Origin: Azospirillum fermentarium
Lineage (GTDB): Bacteria > Pseudomonadota > Alphaproteobacteria > Azospirillales > Azospirillaceae
Assembly (NCBI RefSeq): GCF_025961205.1
Contig: NZ_JAOQNH010000002.1
Coordinates: 829,501 to 893,500, forward strand
Length of the DNA stretch: 64,000 nt
Direction: 5' to 3'
A model generated the notes under the pieces. It was not told the DNA's origin and did not search any database. It saw only the letters and a program-made list of their open reading frames with translations. A program made the position numbers and the translations under genes. Positions 13,673-23,876 of this stretch are shown here, in pieces; position 1 is the first letter of the stretch; every line of letters begins with the position of its first letter.

Positions 13673-14500
13673 ATGGCTACCCGTTCCGCCCTCCTCAACG
13701 TCATGACCCGCGCCGCTGAAAAGGCGGGCCGCGCGCTGGTCCGCGATTTCGGCGAGGTCGAAAACCTCCAGGTGTCCCGCAAGGGCCCCAGCGATTTCGT
13801 CTCCAACGCCGACCACAAGGCCGAAAAGATCCTCCGCGAGGAACTGTCGAAGGCCCGCCCCGAGTTCGGTTTCCTTCTGGAAGAAGGCGGCAAGGTCGAG
13901 GGCAAGGATGTCACCACCCGCTGGATCATCGATCCGCTGGACGGCACCACCAATTTCCTGCACGGCCTGCCCCATTGGGCGGTGTCCATCGCGCTGGAAA
14001 AGAACGGCGAGATCGTGGCCGGCGTCATTTACGAGCCGGTGCACGACGAGATGTTCTGGGCGGAAAAGGGCCAGGGCGCGTTCCTGAACCATCAGCGCAT
14101 GCGCGTGTCCGAACGCCGCCGGCTGGACGATTCCCTGGTCGCCACCGGCGTGCCTTTCAAGGGCCGCGGCGACCACAAGGGCTTCCTGGCCGAGATGGAA
14201 ACGGTGATGGCCGAGGTGGCGGGCATCCGCCGGTTCGGCGCCGCCTCGCTCGACCTCGCCTATGTGGCCGCGGGCCGGTACGAGGGCTTCTGGGAGCGTG
14301 GGCTGTCGCCGTGGGATTGCGCCGCGGGTGTGCTGCTGGTGACGGAAGCCGGCGGTTTCGTCGGCGAGATCGGCGGCGGCCGCAACCCGGTCTATGGCGG
14401 GTCGATCCTGGCCGCCAACGCCCATCTGCACCTGACGCTCGGCAAGCTTCTGCGCGTGTCGGACAAGCAGAAGGCGGGTGCGGAGCGCAAACCCGCCTGA
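13673..14500 (+). CDS. suhB: Inositol-1-monophosphatase family protein SuhB
   Basis: Mg2+-dependent phosphatase of the inositol monophosphatase family, 275 residues. Metal-binding motifs are seen in order: LLEEGG, then motif A WIIDPLDGTTNFLHG, then motif B WDCAAGVLLVTEAGG near the C-terminus. In bacteria SuhB also takes part in rRNA transcription antitermination; whether that holds here cannot be told. Start ATG 13673 matches the family start MATRSALLNVMTRAA; the frame extends 20 codons further up without family similarity. It begins 69 bp after efp and may be co-transcribed. Confidence 0.94.
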   Translation: MATRSALLNVMTRAAEKAGRALVRDFGEVENLQVSRKGPSDFVSNADHKAEKILREELSKARPEFGFLLEEGGKVEGKDVTTRWIIDPLDGTTNFLHGLPHWAVSIALEKNGEIVAGVIYEPVHDEMFWAEKGQGAFLNHQRMRVSERRRLDDSLVATGVPFKGRGDHKGFLAEMETVMAEVAGIRRFGAASLDLAYVAAGRYEGFWERGLSPWDCAAGVLLVTEAGGFVGEIGGGRNPVYGGSILAANAHLHLTLGKLLRVSDKQKAGAERKPA

Positions 14501-14504
14501 TTTT

Positions 14505-14539
14505 CCGCCCGAATGGGGGATCCATCCCCATCCGGGCGG
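14505..14539. terminator. Imperfect long hairpin after suhB
   Basis: CCGCCCGAATGGGGGA pairs with TCCCCATCCGGGCGG with a single mismatch around a small loop. There is no T-run on either strand, so it may stop or stabilise the suhB message. The rest of 14501-14628 shows nothing else clear. Confidence 0.4.
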
Positions 14540-14628
14540 CGCCGTCGGGCGGGATGGGCGTTGTCGCTACACCGTCCGATAGGCTATTCATGGTGCAGGG
14601 GCATCCCATGTAAGGGGGAAACGCGCTG

Positions 14629-15399
14629 TTGACGAAGGGGTGTTTCATTCGCATGGGCGGCTTTCCCACAGCCTTGCTGGCCGCCGTGACCGTGGCTGGG
14701 CTGAGCGCCCCGGCTCTGGCCCAGGTGCGGATCACGGTGGACAAGCATCAGCCGGCCGCCGCCGCTCCGGCGGCACCGCCCGTGCATGACAAGCTGACGC
14801 TGGAAAACGCATCCCCCCTGCCGGTTCCCCCGGCCCCCCGTCTGGCGACACCCAAACCCGTGCCGGCCCCGCGCCGGTTCGTGGCGCCCGAACCGCTGGA
14901 ACCGCCCTCGGTTCCGGTGATTGCGGAAGAGAGCCCGGTCAACCCGCCCGCCGCCCCCCGCGGGGCGCCGGAACCGGCCCCGGCTCCCAACCGCCCGGCC
15001 CCCATTCCTCCGCCCCCGTCCGCCGCTCCGCCGCCTCCGCCTGCGGTGGCGGCCGTGCCGGCGCCGCCGCCGGCCCTGCCGCCGAAGCCCGCCAGCCTGT
15101 CGGTGGTCTTCGACGCCATCGACCCGGCGATTTCCCCGGCGGCCGACGCGGTCCTGACCGACGTGGCCCAGCGGATGAACGCCAGCCCGGCCATGCGGCT
15201 GCAGCTGCGCTCCTACGCCTCCGGCACGCCGGACACGGCACGGGAAGCACGGCAGCGGTCGCTGACGCGGGCGATTGCGGTGCGGGAACGGCTGTCGGCG
15301 CTGGGTGTGCGCAGCATGCGGGTCGATATCCGCGCGTTGGGCAACACCGCAGAGGACGGCCCCGATGACCGCATCGACCTGGAGTTCCTTAACGAGTGA
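14629..15399 (+). CDS. Proline-rich envelope protein with OmpA-like C-terminal domain
   Basis: A 256-residue exported protein. A signal peptide (GLSAPALAQ cleavage region) is followed by about 120 residues very rich in proline and alanine, a likely extended linker across the periplasm. A C-terminal domain of about 95 residues (from SLSVVFDAIDPAISPAADA) follows, with the OmpA/MotB pattern: start strand, QLRSYASG, and an R-R-rich helix TREARQRSLTRAIAVRERL. The start is uncertain: TTG 14629 gives a more basic N-terminus, while ATG 14653 also has an AAGGGG box. It is the first gene of a cluster with the MotA-like and MotB-like genes. Its polyproline runs should need EF-P for translation. Confidence 0.75.
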   Translation: MTKGCFIRMGGFPTALLAAVTVAGLSAPALAQVRITVDKHQPAAAAPAAPPVHDKLTLENASPLPVPPAPRLATPKPVPAPRRFVAPEPLEPPSVPVIAEESPVNPPAAPRGAPEPAPAPNRPAPIPPPPSAAPPPPPAVAAVPAPPPALPPKPASLSVVFDAIDPAISPAADAVLTDVAQRMNASPAMRLQLRSYASGTPDTAREARQRSLTRAIAVRERLSALGVRSMRVDIRALGNTAEDGPDDRIDLEFLNE

Positions 15400-15457
15400 G
15401 CCGGCGGCCCGCCAGCCGAGCCCCCTTCAGCCGAGCCTATGGGAGGCCCGTGTTCAC

Positions 15458-16606
15458 ATGACCCGCCCCGAGCGGTACCTGACCCGGATGATCCTGTTCC
15501 TGCTGGTGGTCGCGGGGGTGGCGGCGCTGCTGTTCCCGGCCCTGGAACACGCCTTCATGAACAACCCGGCGCTGAACGGGCTGATCCTGGGCGCGCTGAC
15601 GGTGGGCATCATCTACATCTTCCGCCAGGTGGTGATGCTGCGGCCCGAGGTGGCTTGGCTGAAGCATTTCCAGGCGAACCAGGGACACACCGCCGGCCAG
15701 GGCGCCCCCGCCGACCCGGTGCTGCTGGCCCCCATGGCCCGCATGCTGGGGGAAAAGAAGGGACGGCTGATGCTGTCGGCCCTGTCCATGCGCTCGCTGC
15801 TGGACGGCATCGCGGCCCGGCTGGACGAATCCCGCGAACTGTCGCGCTATCTGATCGGGCTGCTGATCTTCCTCGGGCTGCTCGGCACCTTCTGGGGGCT
15901 GCTGACCACGGTGCAGTCGGTGGGGGCGGTCATCGGCACCCTGTCGGTGACCGGCGGCGACGTGGGCCAGATGTTCGCCGAGCTGAAGGCCGGGCTGGAA
16001 ACCCCGCTGGTGGGCATGGGCACGGCCTTTTCCTCGTCCCTCTTCGGGCTGGCGGGGTCGCTGGTGCTGGGCTTTCTGGAGCTTCAGGCGGGCCAGGCGC
16101 AGAACCGCTTCTTCCAGGACGTGGAGGATTGGCTGTCGGGGGCCACGCGGCTGTCGTCGGGGGCCACCGGGTTCGAGACGGGGGACCAGTCGGTGCCGGC
16201 CTATGTCCAGGCGCTGCTGGAGACCACCGCGGAGAACATGGAGACGCTGCAGCGCACCGTCGCGGCGGCGGAGGACAGCCGGCGGTCGTCCAACAGCAAT
16301 CTGGTGGCCCTGACCGAACGGCTGTCAGCCCTGACCGACCAGATGCGGGCGGAACAGGGGCTGCTGGTCAAGCTGGCGGAAAATCAGGTGGAGATGCGCC
16401 ACGCGCTGACCCGGCTGATGGAAGGCAACATCGGCGGGCTGGACGAGAACTCGCGCCAGCACCTGCGCAACATCGACGTCTATCTGGCACGGCTGGTGGA
16501 GGAATCGGTCACGGGGCGCAATCAGGCCGTGCATGAGATCCGCACCGAGATCAAGGTGCTGACCCGCACCATCGCCGCCCTGGCCGACGAGCCGGAAGCC
16601 CGCTGA
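15458..16606 (+). CDS. MotA/TolQ/ExbB-family proton channel protein
   Basis: Inner-membrane proton-channel subunit, 382 residues. Membrane segments are near 9-29 and 38-60, then after a cytoplasmic loop near 145-170 (YLIGLLIFLGLLGTFWGLL) and 200-222 (VGMGTAFSSSLFGLAGSLVLGF). The last two match the conserved channel helices of MotA/ExbB/TolQ. The C-terminal 150 residues form helical, cytoplasmic sequence. Start ATG 15458 has GGGAGG ahead. It is followed 41 bp later by a MotB-like gene and preceded by an OmpA-like gene, with no flagellar genes nearby, so it is probably not the flagellar stator. The energised process is unknown. Confidence 0.85.
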   Translation: MTRPERYLTRMILFLLVVAGVAALLFPALEHAFMNNPALNGLILGALTVGIIYIFRQVVMLRPEVAWLKHFQANQGHTAGQGAPADPVLLAPMARMLGEKKGRLMLSALSMRSLLDGIAARLDESRELSRYLIGLLIFLGLLGTFWGLLTTVQSVGAVIGTLSVTGGDVGQMFAELKAGLETPLVGMGTAFSSSLFGLAGSLVLGFLELQAGQAQNRFFQDVEDWLSGATRLSSGATGFETGDQSVPAYVQALLETTAENMETLQRTVAAAEDSRRSSNSNLVALTERLSALTDQMRAEQGLLVKLAENQVEMRHALTRLMEGNIGGLDENSRQHLRNIDVYLARLVEESVTGRNQAVHEIRTEIKVLTRTIAALADEPEAR

Positions 16607-16647
16607 CCCCGTTCCCCTTTCACCTTGCCTGACAGGAGCGCCACCCC

Positions 16648-18108
16648 ATGGCATCCCTCAGCCGGCGCAACAGCCGTTCCGATGTCAGCGCGTGGCCCGG
16701 CTGGGTCGATGCGCTGTCGTCGCTGGTGATGGTGGTCATCTTCCTGCTGATGATCTTCGTGGTGGCGCAATTCTACCTCGCCACCGCCATCACCGGGCGC
16801 GACGAGCAGCTTCACGTTCTGAACGGCAAGGTTGCCGAACTGAACGAGATCCTGGCCATGCAGAAGCAGGCCAACACCGAACTGGGGGCGGCCAACGCAC
16901 AGTTGACCCGCCAGTTGGCCGAGTCGGCCGACGCCCGCGACGCCCTGGATCGCCGGCTGACCGTGGCCACCGCCGATCTGGAAGCGGCGCGCAAGGCGGC
17001 GGAGGAGCTGAACCGCACGGTCACCGCCGACCGTGAGACCATCGAACGGAAACTGAAGGAAATCGCCAGCCTGCAGGCCGACCTCAAGGCCCTGCGCGAT
17101 GCCCGCCAGTCGCTGGAGGGACAGGTGGCGGAACTGGTGGCCGCCCGCCGCCTGCTGGAAGACCAGCAGAAGGACCAGGAAAAGACGTTGCAGGAACAGG
17201 CCGGCACCCTGGCGGCCACCCGCAGGCAGGCGGACGAGCAGCAACGCACCCTGCAGGCCCAGCTCGACGGCCTGACCGCCGCCCGGAAGCTGAGCGAGGA
17301 GCAGCGTCAGGCGCTGCTGGCCGAACTGGGCAATCTGCGCGACCGCTCCAAGGCGCTGGAAGCCCAGGTGGCCGACGCCAGGGACAAGACCATGCTGGCG
17401 CAGAAGGAGATTGACGCCCGCGACATCCGGCTGGCCGATCTGGAAAAGGCACTGGCCGGGGAAAAGACGGCCGGGCAGCAGGGGGCGGCGCAAATCGACC
17501 TGCTGAATCAGCAGATCGCCCTGCTGCGCAAACAGTTGGCGGAGATCGGTGCCGTGCTGGAGGCCTCGGAAAGGCAGGCCGCCGAACAGAAGGTGCAGAT
17601 CGCCGAACTGGGCGCCCGGCTCAATCAGGCACTGGCCAGCAAGGTGCAGGAGTTGGCCCGCTACCGCTCCGAATTCTTCGGACGGGTGCGGGAGGCGCTG
17701 GGCAATCGCCCCGACGTCCGCATCGTCGGCGACCGTTTCGTGTTCCAGTCGGAACTGCTGTTCCCCACCGCGTCGGCCAGTCTGGAGGAAGGCGGCAAAC
17801 AGCGGCTGGCGCAACTGGCCCGCACCCTGATCGACATCGGCAAGTCGATCCCCGGCGACATCAACTGGGTGCTGCGGGTGGACGGGCACACCGACCAGCG
17901 GCCCATCAGCACCCCGCAGTTCCCGTCCAACTGGGAATTGTCGGCGGCGCGCGCCATCGCCGTGGTGAAATACCTGAGCGAACAGGGCATCCCGGCGGAA
18001 CGGCTGGCCGCCGCCGGCTTCGGCGAGTTCCAGCCGCTCGACCCCGGCCGCACCGACGAGGCGCTGGCCCGCAACCGCCGCATCGAGATCAAGCTGGACC
18101 AGCGCTGA
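16648..18108 (+). CDS. MotB-like OmpA-family protein with long coiled coil
   Basis: A 486-residue protein with one N-terminal membrane anchor (about 25-50, SLVMVVIFLLMIFVVAQFYL), then a coiled coil of almost 300 residues full of L/A/E/Q/K heptads, then a peptidoglycan-binding OmpA/MotB domain (about 355-480). That domain has the motifs VDGHTDQRPI, NWELSAARAIAVVKYL, GFGEFQPL and NRRIEIKL. It is the natural partner of the MotA/ExbB-like protein encoded upstream. The coiled coil is far longer than in flagellar MotB and could span the periplasm to the cell wall. The start has an AGGAG box. Its last 20 bp overlap the convergent thioesterase gene. Confidence 0.86.
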   Translation: MASLSRRNSRSDVSAWPGWVDALSSLVMVVIFLLMIFVVAQFYLATAITGRDEQLHVLNGKVAELNEILAMQKQANTELGAANAQLTRQLAESADARDALDRRLTVATADLEAARKAAEELNRTVTADRETIERKLKEIASLQADLKALRDARQSLEGQVAELVAARRLLEDQQKDQEKTLQEQAGTLAATRRQADEQQRTLQAQLDGLTAARKLSEEQRQALLAELGNLRDRSKALEAQVADARDKTMLAQKEIDARDIRLADLEKALAGEKTAGQQGAAQIDLLNQQIALLRKQLAEIGAVLEASERQAAEQKVQIAELGARLNQALASKVQELARYRSEFFGRVREALGNRPDVRIVGDRFVFQSELLFPTASASLEEGGKQRLAQLARTLIDIGKSIPGDINWVLRVDGHTDQRPISTPQFPSNWELSAARAIAVVKYLSEQGIPAERLAAAGFGEFQPLDPGRTDEALARNRRIEIKLDQR

Positions 18109-18565
18109 GGGCGGGCGCGTCGGAGGTGTCGGCCAGACACATCATGGTGGCCTGCATCAGGGCGACGGCCCGTTCACTGCCGTCGTCGGCCACCGCCGCC
18201 ACCTCCGACCGCACCACCGACAAGGTGCGGCCCGGCTTTTCCACCACCGCGCGGGCAACGAACCGTTTGCCCGCCGCCGGGGCCAGCAGGTTCAGCTTGT
18301 ATTCCACCGTCAGCACCGACGACCCCGCCGGCATCAGGCTGTAGGCGGCATACCCCGCCGCCGAATCGGCCAGCGCCGTCGTCGCCCCGGCGTGGACATA
18401 GCCGTGCTGCTGGCACAGGTCGGGACGGAAACCCATGGACAGCACGCATTCCCCCGGCCCCACCCGGTCCATGGTGATGCCCAGCGTGTCCATGAAGCGC
18501 TGGCGGGCGAAGCTGGCGCGCACCCGCTGTTCAAAATCGGGGTCTTTGGCGGCAAAAGCGGCCAT
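18089..18565 (-). CDS. PaaI-family hotdog thioesterase
   Basis: Acyl-CoA thioesterase of the PaaI/YbgC-like hotdog fold, 158 residues. The active-site stretch is HGYVHAGATTALADSAAG, containing the usual His-Gly and acidic residues, followed by the TVEYKLNLLAPA strand. Start ATG 18565 is chosen because GGAGGAAG lies 5-6 bp upstream; the frame is open for 19 more codons. It converges with the MotB-like gene and overlaps it by 20 bp. It is divergent from a TetR regulator that may control it. The substrate is not predictable. Confidence 0.85.
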   Translation of the reverse strand: MAAFAAKDPDFEQRVRASFARQRFMDTLGITMDRVGPGECVLSMGFRPDLCQQHGYVHAGATTALADSAAGYAAYSLMPAGSSVLTVEYKLNLLAPAAGKRFVARAVVEKPGRTLSVVRSEVAAVADDGSERAVALMQATMMCLADTSDAPALSAGPA

Positions 18566-18734
18566 GGGCCTTCCTCCGGTGTGGTTTTTCGCGATGAATC
18601 GCTTGTCCATTGGCCGGCGCATCCGCTAAACGACAAGCGGGTTGCCCCGGATCAGTACGGGAGCGTATGGTAAGGGTCGGCCGCCGTCAATACGCAGCCG
18701 TATGCCACAACCGGGACGAAAGGCCGAAGCGACG

Positions 18735-19292
18735 ATGGATGTGCGAGTCAGCCGCGGTGATTGGATCGAAGAGGCGCTGAACACCCTGGCCGAGGCCGGC
18801 GTGGACGGCGTGAAGGTCGAACCCCTGGCCCGCCGTCTGAACGTGACCAAGGGCGGCTTCTACTGGCATTTCAAGGACCGCCCCGACCTGTTGGCGGCCA
18901 TGCTGGACACCTGGAAGACTGGCCGCATCGAGGCGCTGCACCGGCAGGTGCAGGCCGCCGGCCCGCTGGCCCGCGACCGCATCGCCCGGTTGATCCGCAT
19001 CTACGTCTCGACCGTGAATCCCAAGGGCATCGCCATCGAACTGGCCATCCGCGACTGGGCGCGGCGCGACCCGGCGGCGTCTGCCGCCGCGGCGGAGGTG
19101 GACGCCGAGCGTCTGTCCCTGACCACCCGGCTTTACCGCGAACTGGGCCTGGACGACTCCACGGCCAGCGCCCAGGCGTTCCTGATGTACAGCTTCCTGT
19201 TCGGCCAGGGCCTGCTGGTCATCAACGCCACCGAGGAGGAGCGCGCCGCCCTGGTGGACCGCTGCATCGCCATCCTGGTGCCGCAGGGGTAA
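18735..19292 (+). CDS. TetR-family transcriptional regulator
   Basis: A 185-residue regulator. The helix-turn-helix is at about 12-50 (GVDGVKVEPLARRLNVTKGGFYWHFKDRPDLL), with the conserved GGFYWHF recognition helix; the C-terminal ligand domain is variable. The start used is ATG 18735; ATG 18702 would add 11 residues. It is divergent from the PaaI thioesterase gene across 169 bp, so that gene is the likeliest target. The ligand is unknown. Confidence 0.85.
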   Translation: MDVRVSRGDWIEEALNTLAEAGVDGVKVEPLARRLNVTKGGFYWHFKDRPDLLAAMLDTWKTGRIEALHRQVQAAGPLARDRIARLIRIYVSTVNPKGIAIELAIRDWARRDPAASAAAAEVDAERLSLTTRLYRELGLDDSTASAQAFLMYSFLFGQGLLVINATEEERAALVDRCIAILVPQG

Positions 19293-19337
19293 GGGGCGAA
19301 AGCCCTCTTCACGGGCTATAGCGCTTCAATCATCGTC

Positions 19338-19357
19338 ATTCCCGCGGAAGCGGGAAT
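19338..19357. repeat. REP-like palindrome
   Basis: ATTCCCGC-GGAA-GCGGGAAT, an 8-bp perfect stem with a 4-nt loop, inside the longer string cattcccgcggaagcgggaatcc. Strings of this type are dispersed repeats in many proteobacterial genomes. It lies between two convergent genes. Confidence 0.6.
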
Positions 19358-19428
19358 CCAGTGTGAGCCGCATCAGCGGCGATATGATTCTTCGCCATCA
19401 TCGGTAAAACAGCACCCTGATGAAAACG

Positions 19429-19467
19429 AAAGGGGCCGGGGATCGCCAACCGATCCCCGGCCCCTTT
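19429..19467 (-). terminator. eno transcription terminator
   Basis: A 17-bp perfect inverted repeat (arms 19429-19445 and 19451-19467, loop ccaac) lies 29 bp beyond the eno stop. On the minus strand it is followed by a T-rich stretch (CGTTTTCATC). It probably also blocks read-through from the TetR gene on the other strand. Confidence 0.8.
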
Positions 19468-19495
19468 TCATCTCACGCCGAAGCGTCCGGGGTCA

Positions 19496-21771
<2,276 letters not shown>

Positions 21772-21784
21772 GATTCCCTCCCCC

Positions 21785-22549
21785 TCAGCGGGCCGCCACG
21801 GGGGCGTCGGGTTCGGCGGTGACCGGGGTGCCGGCCTGTGCCACCGGGGCCGTCATGTTGTAGCGCACCAGCCCCAGCCCGCCGTTCGGCCCCAACGCGG
21901 GATCGAAGGCGTATTCGGTGACCGAACAGTTCGCCACGTCCCCCGCCGCGTCGATGGTCAGGATCTCATCCTCGGTCAGGTTTTCCAGAAGATAGCGCAG
22001 GCACAGCACCACCACCTGATGGGTGACGATCAACACCCGCCGCCCGCTGTAATGCAGGCTGATGGTGTCCAGCGCGCTGCGCAGGCGCAAGATCACGTCG
22101 CACCAGCTCTCACCCCCCGGCGGGCGGTGGTAGAACTTGCCGAGAATCCGGCGGAATTCCGCCTGTTCCGGGTGCTGGGCCGTGATCCCGTGACGGGTCA
22201 GCCCGTCGAGGATGCCGAATTCCTTTTCCCGCAGCCGCTCGTCGGTGACGAATCCGTCCCTGGCCGGTTCCACCCCGCCGCCGTCCCGGATCAGGTCCGC
22301 CGTGCGGCGGGCGCGGCGGTACGGCGACACCAGCACCACATCGGGGCACCGGTCCGCACCCAGCCCGGCGAACCAGCGGGCCAGCGCCTGCGACTGCTCC
22401 TCCCCCAGCGGGCTGAGGGGGACGTCCACGTCCCGTTCGGCAATGTCGATGCGGGCCAGCCCGGCGGACAGCGCCGCGTCCCGCGCCACGTTGCCCGCAC
22501 TTTCCCCATGCCGCACGATCCACAGCCGTTCCGGCCACCGCTGCCCCAT
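21785..22549 (-). CDS. Histidine phosphatase (phosphoglycerate-mutase-like) family protein
   Basis: A 254-residue member of the histidine phosphatase superfamily. The catalytic RHGESAGN motif is near the N-terminus, VSPYRRARRTADL follows, and the second catalytic His is in LIVTHQVVV. The start chosen is ATG 22549 because GGAGG sits 6 bp upstream of it; the ATG at 22555 directly abuts that box. Other family members act on phosphoglycerates, sugar phosphates or phosphoproteins; the substrate here is unknown. It lies between the diguanylate cyclase (69-75 bp away) and nnrD (13 bp). Confidence 0.85.
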   Translation of the reverse strand: MGQRWPERLWIVRHGESAGNVARDAALSAGLARIDIAERDVDVPLSPLGEEQSQALARWFAGLGADRCPDVVLVSPYRRARRTADLIRDGGGVEPARDGFVTDERLREKEFGILDGLTRHGITAQHPEQAEFRRILGKFYHRPPGGESWCDVILRLRSALDTISLHYSGRRVLIVTHQVVVLCLRYLLENLTEDEILTIDAAGDVANCSVTEYAFDPALGPNGGLGLVRYNMTAPVAQAGTPVTAEPDAPVAAR

Positions 22550-22624
22550 GCCCATCCTCCGCCATCGCCGCCGACAGCGTTATCAACGGCGGGAGGGGGG
22601 AAAGATCACGCAGGATCCGGGGAA

Positions 22625-23536
22625 TCAGGCCGTCTGGACCTCCGCCGGAACGGCGTCCTGGGTCACCACCCGGTTGCGCCCGCCGCGCTTGGCGCGGTAC
22701 AGCGCCTCGTCCGCGCGGGCCAGGACGCTGTCGATGCCGTGGTCGTCCGCCCCCAGCCACGCCACGCCGATGCTGACGGTGTAGTTGAACGGCTTCACCC
22801 CCGCCGGGGCCACCGCCGTCACCGCCATGGACCGCCGCAGCCGTTCGGCCACCACCAGCGCGCCGTCACGGGCGGTATCGGGCAGCATCACCGCGAACTC
22901 CTCGCCCCCCAGCCGGCCCAGCACGTCGCAGCCGCGCACGATCTGGCGGGTGGTGCGCACGTTGGTGCGGATGGCCTCGTCGCCGGCCGGATGGCCGAAG
23001 GTGTCGTTGATCTGCTTGAAATGGTCGATGTCGAGCATCAGCACGCTGAGCGGGCGCCCGGCCCGGCGGCTGCGCGCCACCTCGTCGTTGGCGCATTCCA
23101 GGAAATGGCGGCGGTTCAGCGCCCCGGTCAGCCCGTCGGTGGTCGCCAGCCGCACCAGCTCCTGCTGCATCTGCACCACCCGCGACGCCGCCAGCAGCCG
23201 GGCGTTCAGCCAGGGGAAGTCGATGGGCTTGCGCAGGAATTCATCCGCCCCGTTCTCCACCACCTCCAGGAACTGGTTGGTGATGCTGCCGGGCAGCATG
23301 AGCATCAGATAGAGGTGGCGCGTGCCCTGGCTGGAGCGCAGATGCCAGCAGATTTCCACCCCGTCCATGTCGCCGGCCCGGTAATCGACCAGCACCACGT
23401 CGAAGGATTCCATCTGCACCCGTTCCAGCGCTTCCCGTCCGGTTTCGACGGAAACCGCCTTATGCCCCCATTCGATGAGCTGGTTGCAGAGAACCTTGCG
23501 GTTCATCCGCGAATCATCGACCACCAGGATGCGCAT
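22625..23536 (-). CDS. Response regulator diguanylate cyclase (REC-GGDEF)
   Basis: Makes cyclic di-GMP from two GTP. The 303-residue protein has a receiver domain (1-115) with acidic DD7-8, acceptor D51 (VLVDY) and KP103-104. A GGDEF domain (about 125-295) follows, with DGLTGALNRRHF and the active-site GGEEF at 210-214, so it should be catalytically active. An inhibitory I-site RGCD lies at 201-204, five residues before GGEEF, so product feedback is expected. It resembles a one-receiver PleD. No histidine kinase is adjacent. Start ATG 23536. Confidence 0.92.
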   Translation of the reverse strand: MRILVVDDSRMNRKVLCNQLIEWGHKAVSVETGREALERVQMESFDVVLVDYRAGDMDGVEICWHLRSSQGTRHLYLMLMLPGSITNQFLEVVENGADEFLRKPIDFPWLNARLLAASRVVQMQQELVRLATTDGLTGALNRRHFLECANDEVARSRRAGRPLSVLMLDIDHFKQINDTFGHPAGDEAIRTNVRTTRQIVRGCDVLGRLGGEEFAVMLPDTARDGALVVAERLRRSMAVTAVAPAGVKPFNYTVSIGVAWLGADDHGIDSVLARADEALYRAKRGGRNRVVTQDAVPAEVQTA

Positions 23537-23876
23537 GCCGGTCCCCCGTCCGCCGGACGTCGTTAAGGTGGCTTAACCGTAACGCGCCGATCATGATTTC
23601 CGTTGAATTAACACGCAATCGCTGTTGCGGCCAATGGGCCGTAACCCAAAGGCTGCAAAAACAACAACCACAATGATCTTGCGGGCTTTTGTGAACAAAA
23701 AATCGTCAATTCTTGATCCTGTCCCTCCCCCAAACGTCACGGCACTGTCACTTTTGCGCAGCACCGCTCCGGGAAATATAAAATAGAAGGTGTAATCAAA
23801 TGATAAAGGCCGGTGCCGGAGTTTGCGACTCCGCCACCGGCCCTTCCATTGGATTGCTTTTATGGTAAACGATCCC
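23537..23876. other. Intergenic region upstream of the diguanylate cyclase
   Basis: 340 bp without a credible gene and noticeably richer in A+T than its surroundings. It holds a perfect palindrome GTTAAG-GTGG-CTTAAC at 23562-23577, 26 bp before the diguanylate cyclase ATG, so it may be an operator. It also holds the gabT terminator at its right end. Nothing else recognisable is seen. Confidence 0.6.
23804..23848 (-). terminator. gabT terminator
   Basis: AAGGCCGGTGCCGGAGT pairs with ACTCCGCCACCGGCCCTT with one mismatch and one bulge around ttgcg. On the minus strand the stem is followed by TTTATCATTTG. It lies 29 bp beyond the gabT stop. Confidence 0.7.

Noticed and set aside
15458-18108. Zorya-type anti-phage system (ZorA/ZorB)
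   Set aside because: The MotA-like and OmpA-like pair recalls ZorAB, but no ZorC, ZorD or ZorE gene is adjacent, the channel protein lacks a very long tail, and the coiled coil is in the MotB-like partner. The neighbours are housekeeping genes.
15458-18108. Flagellar stator MotAB
   Set aside because: No flagellar genes nearby, and the coiled coil between membrane anchor and OmpA domain is far longer than in MotB.
19338-19357. CRISPR-like repeat
   Set aside because: Only one copy of the palindrome is present; no spaced repeat series was found anywhere in the window.
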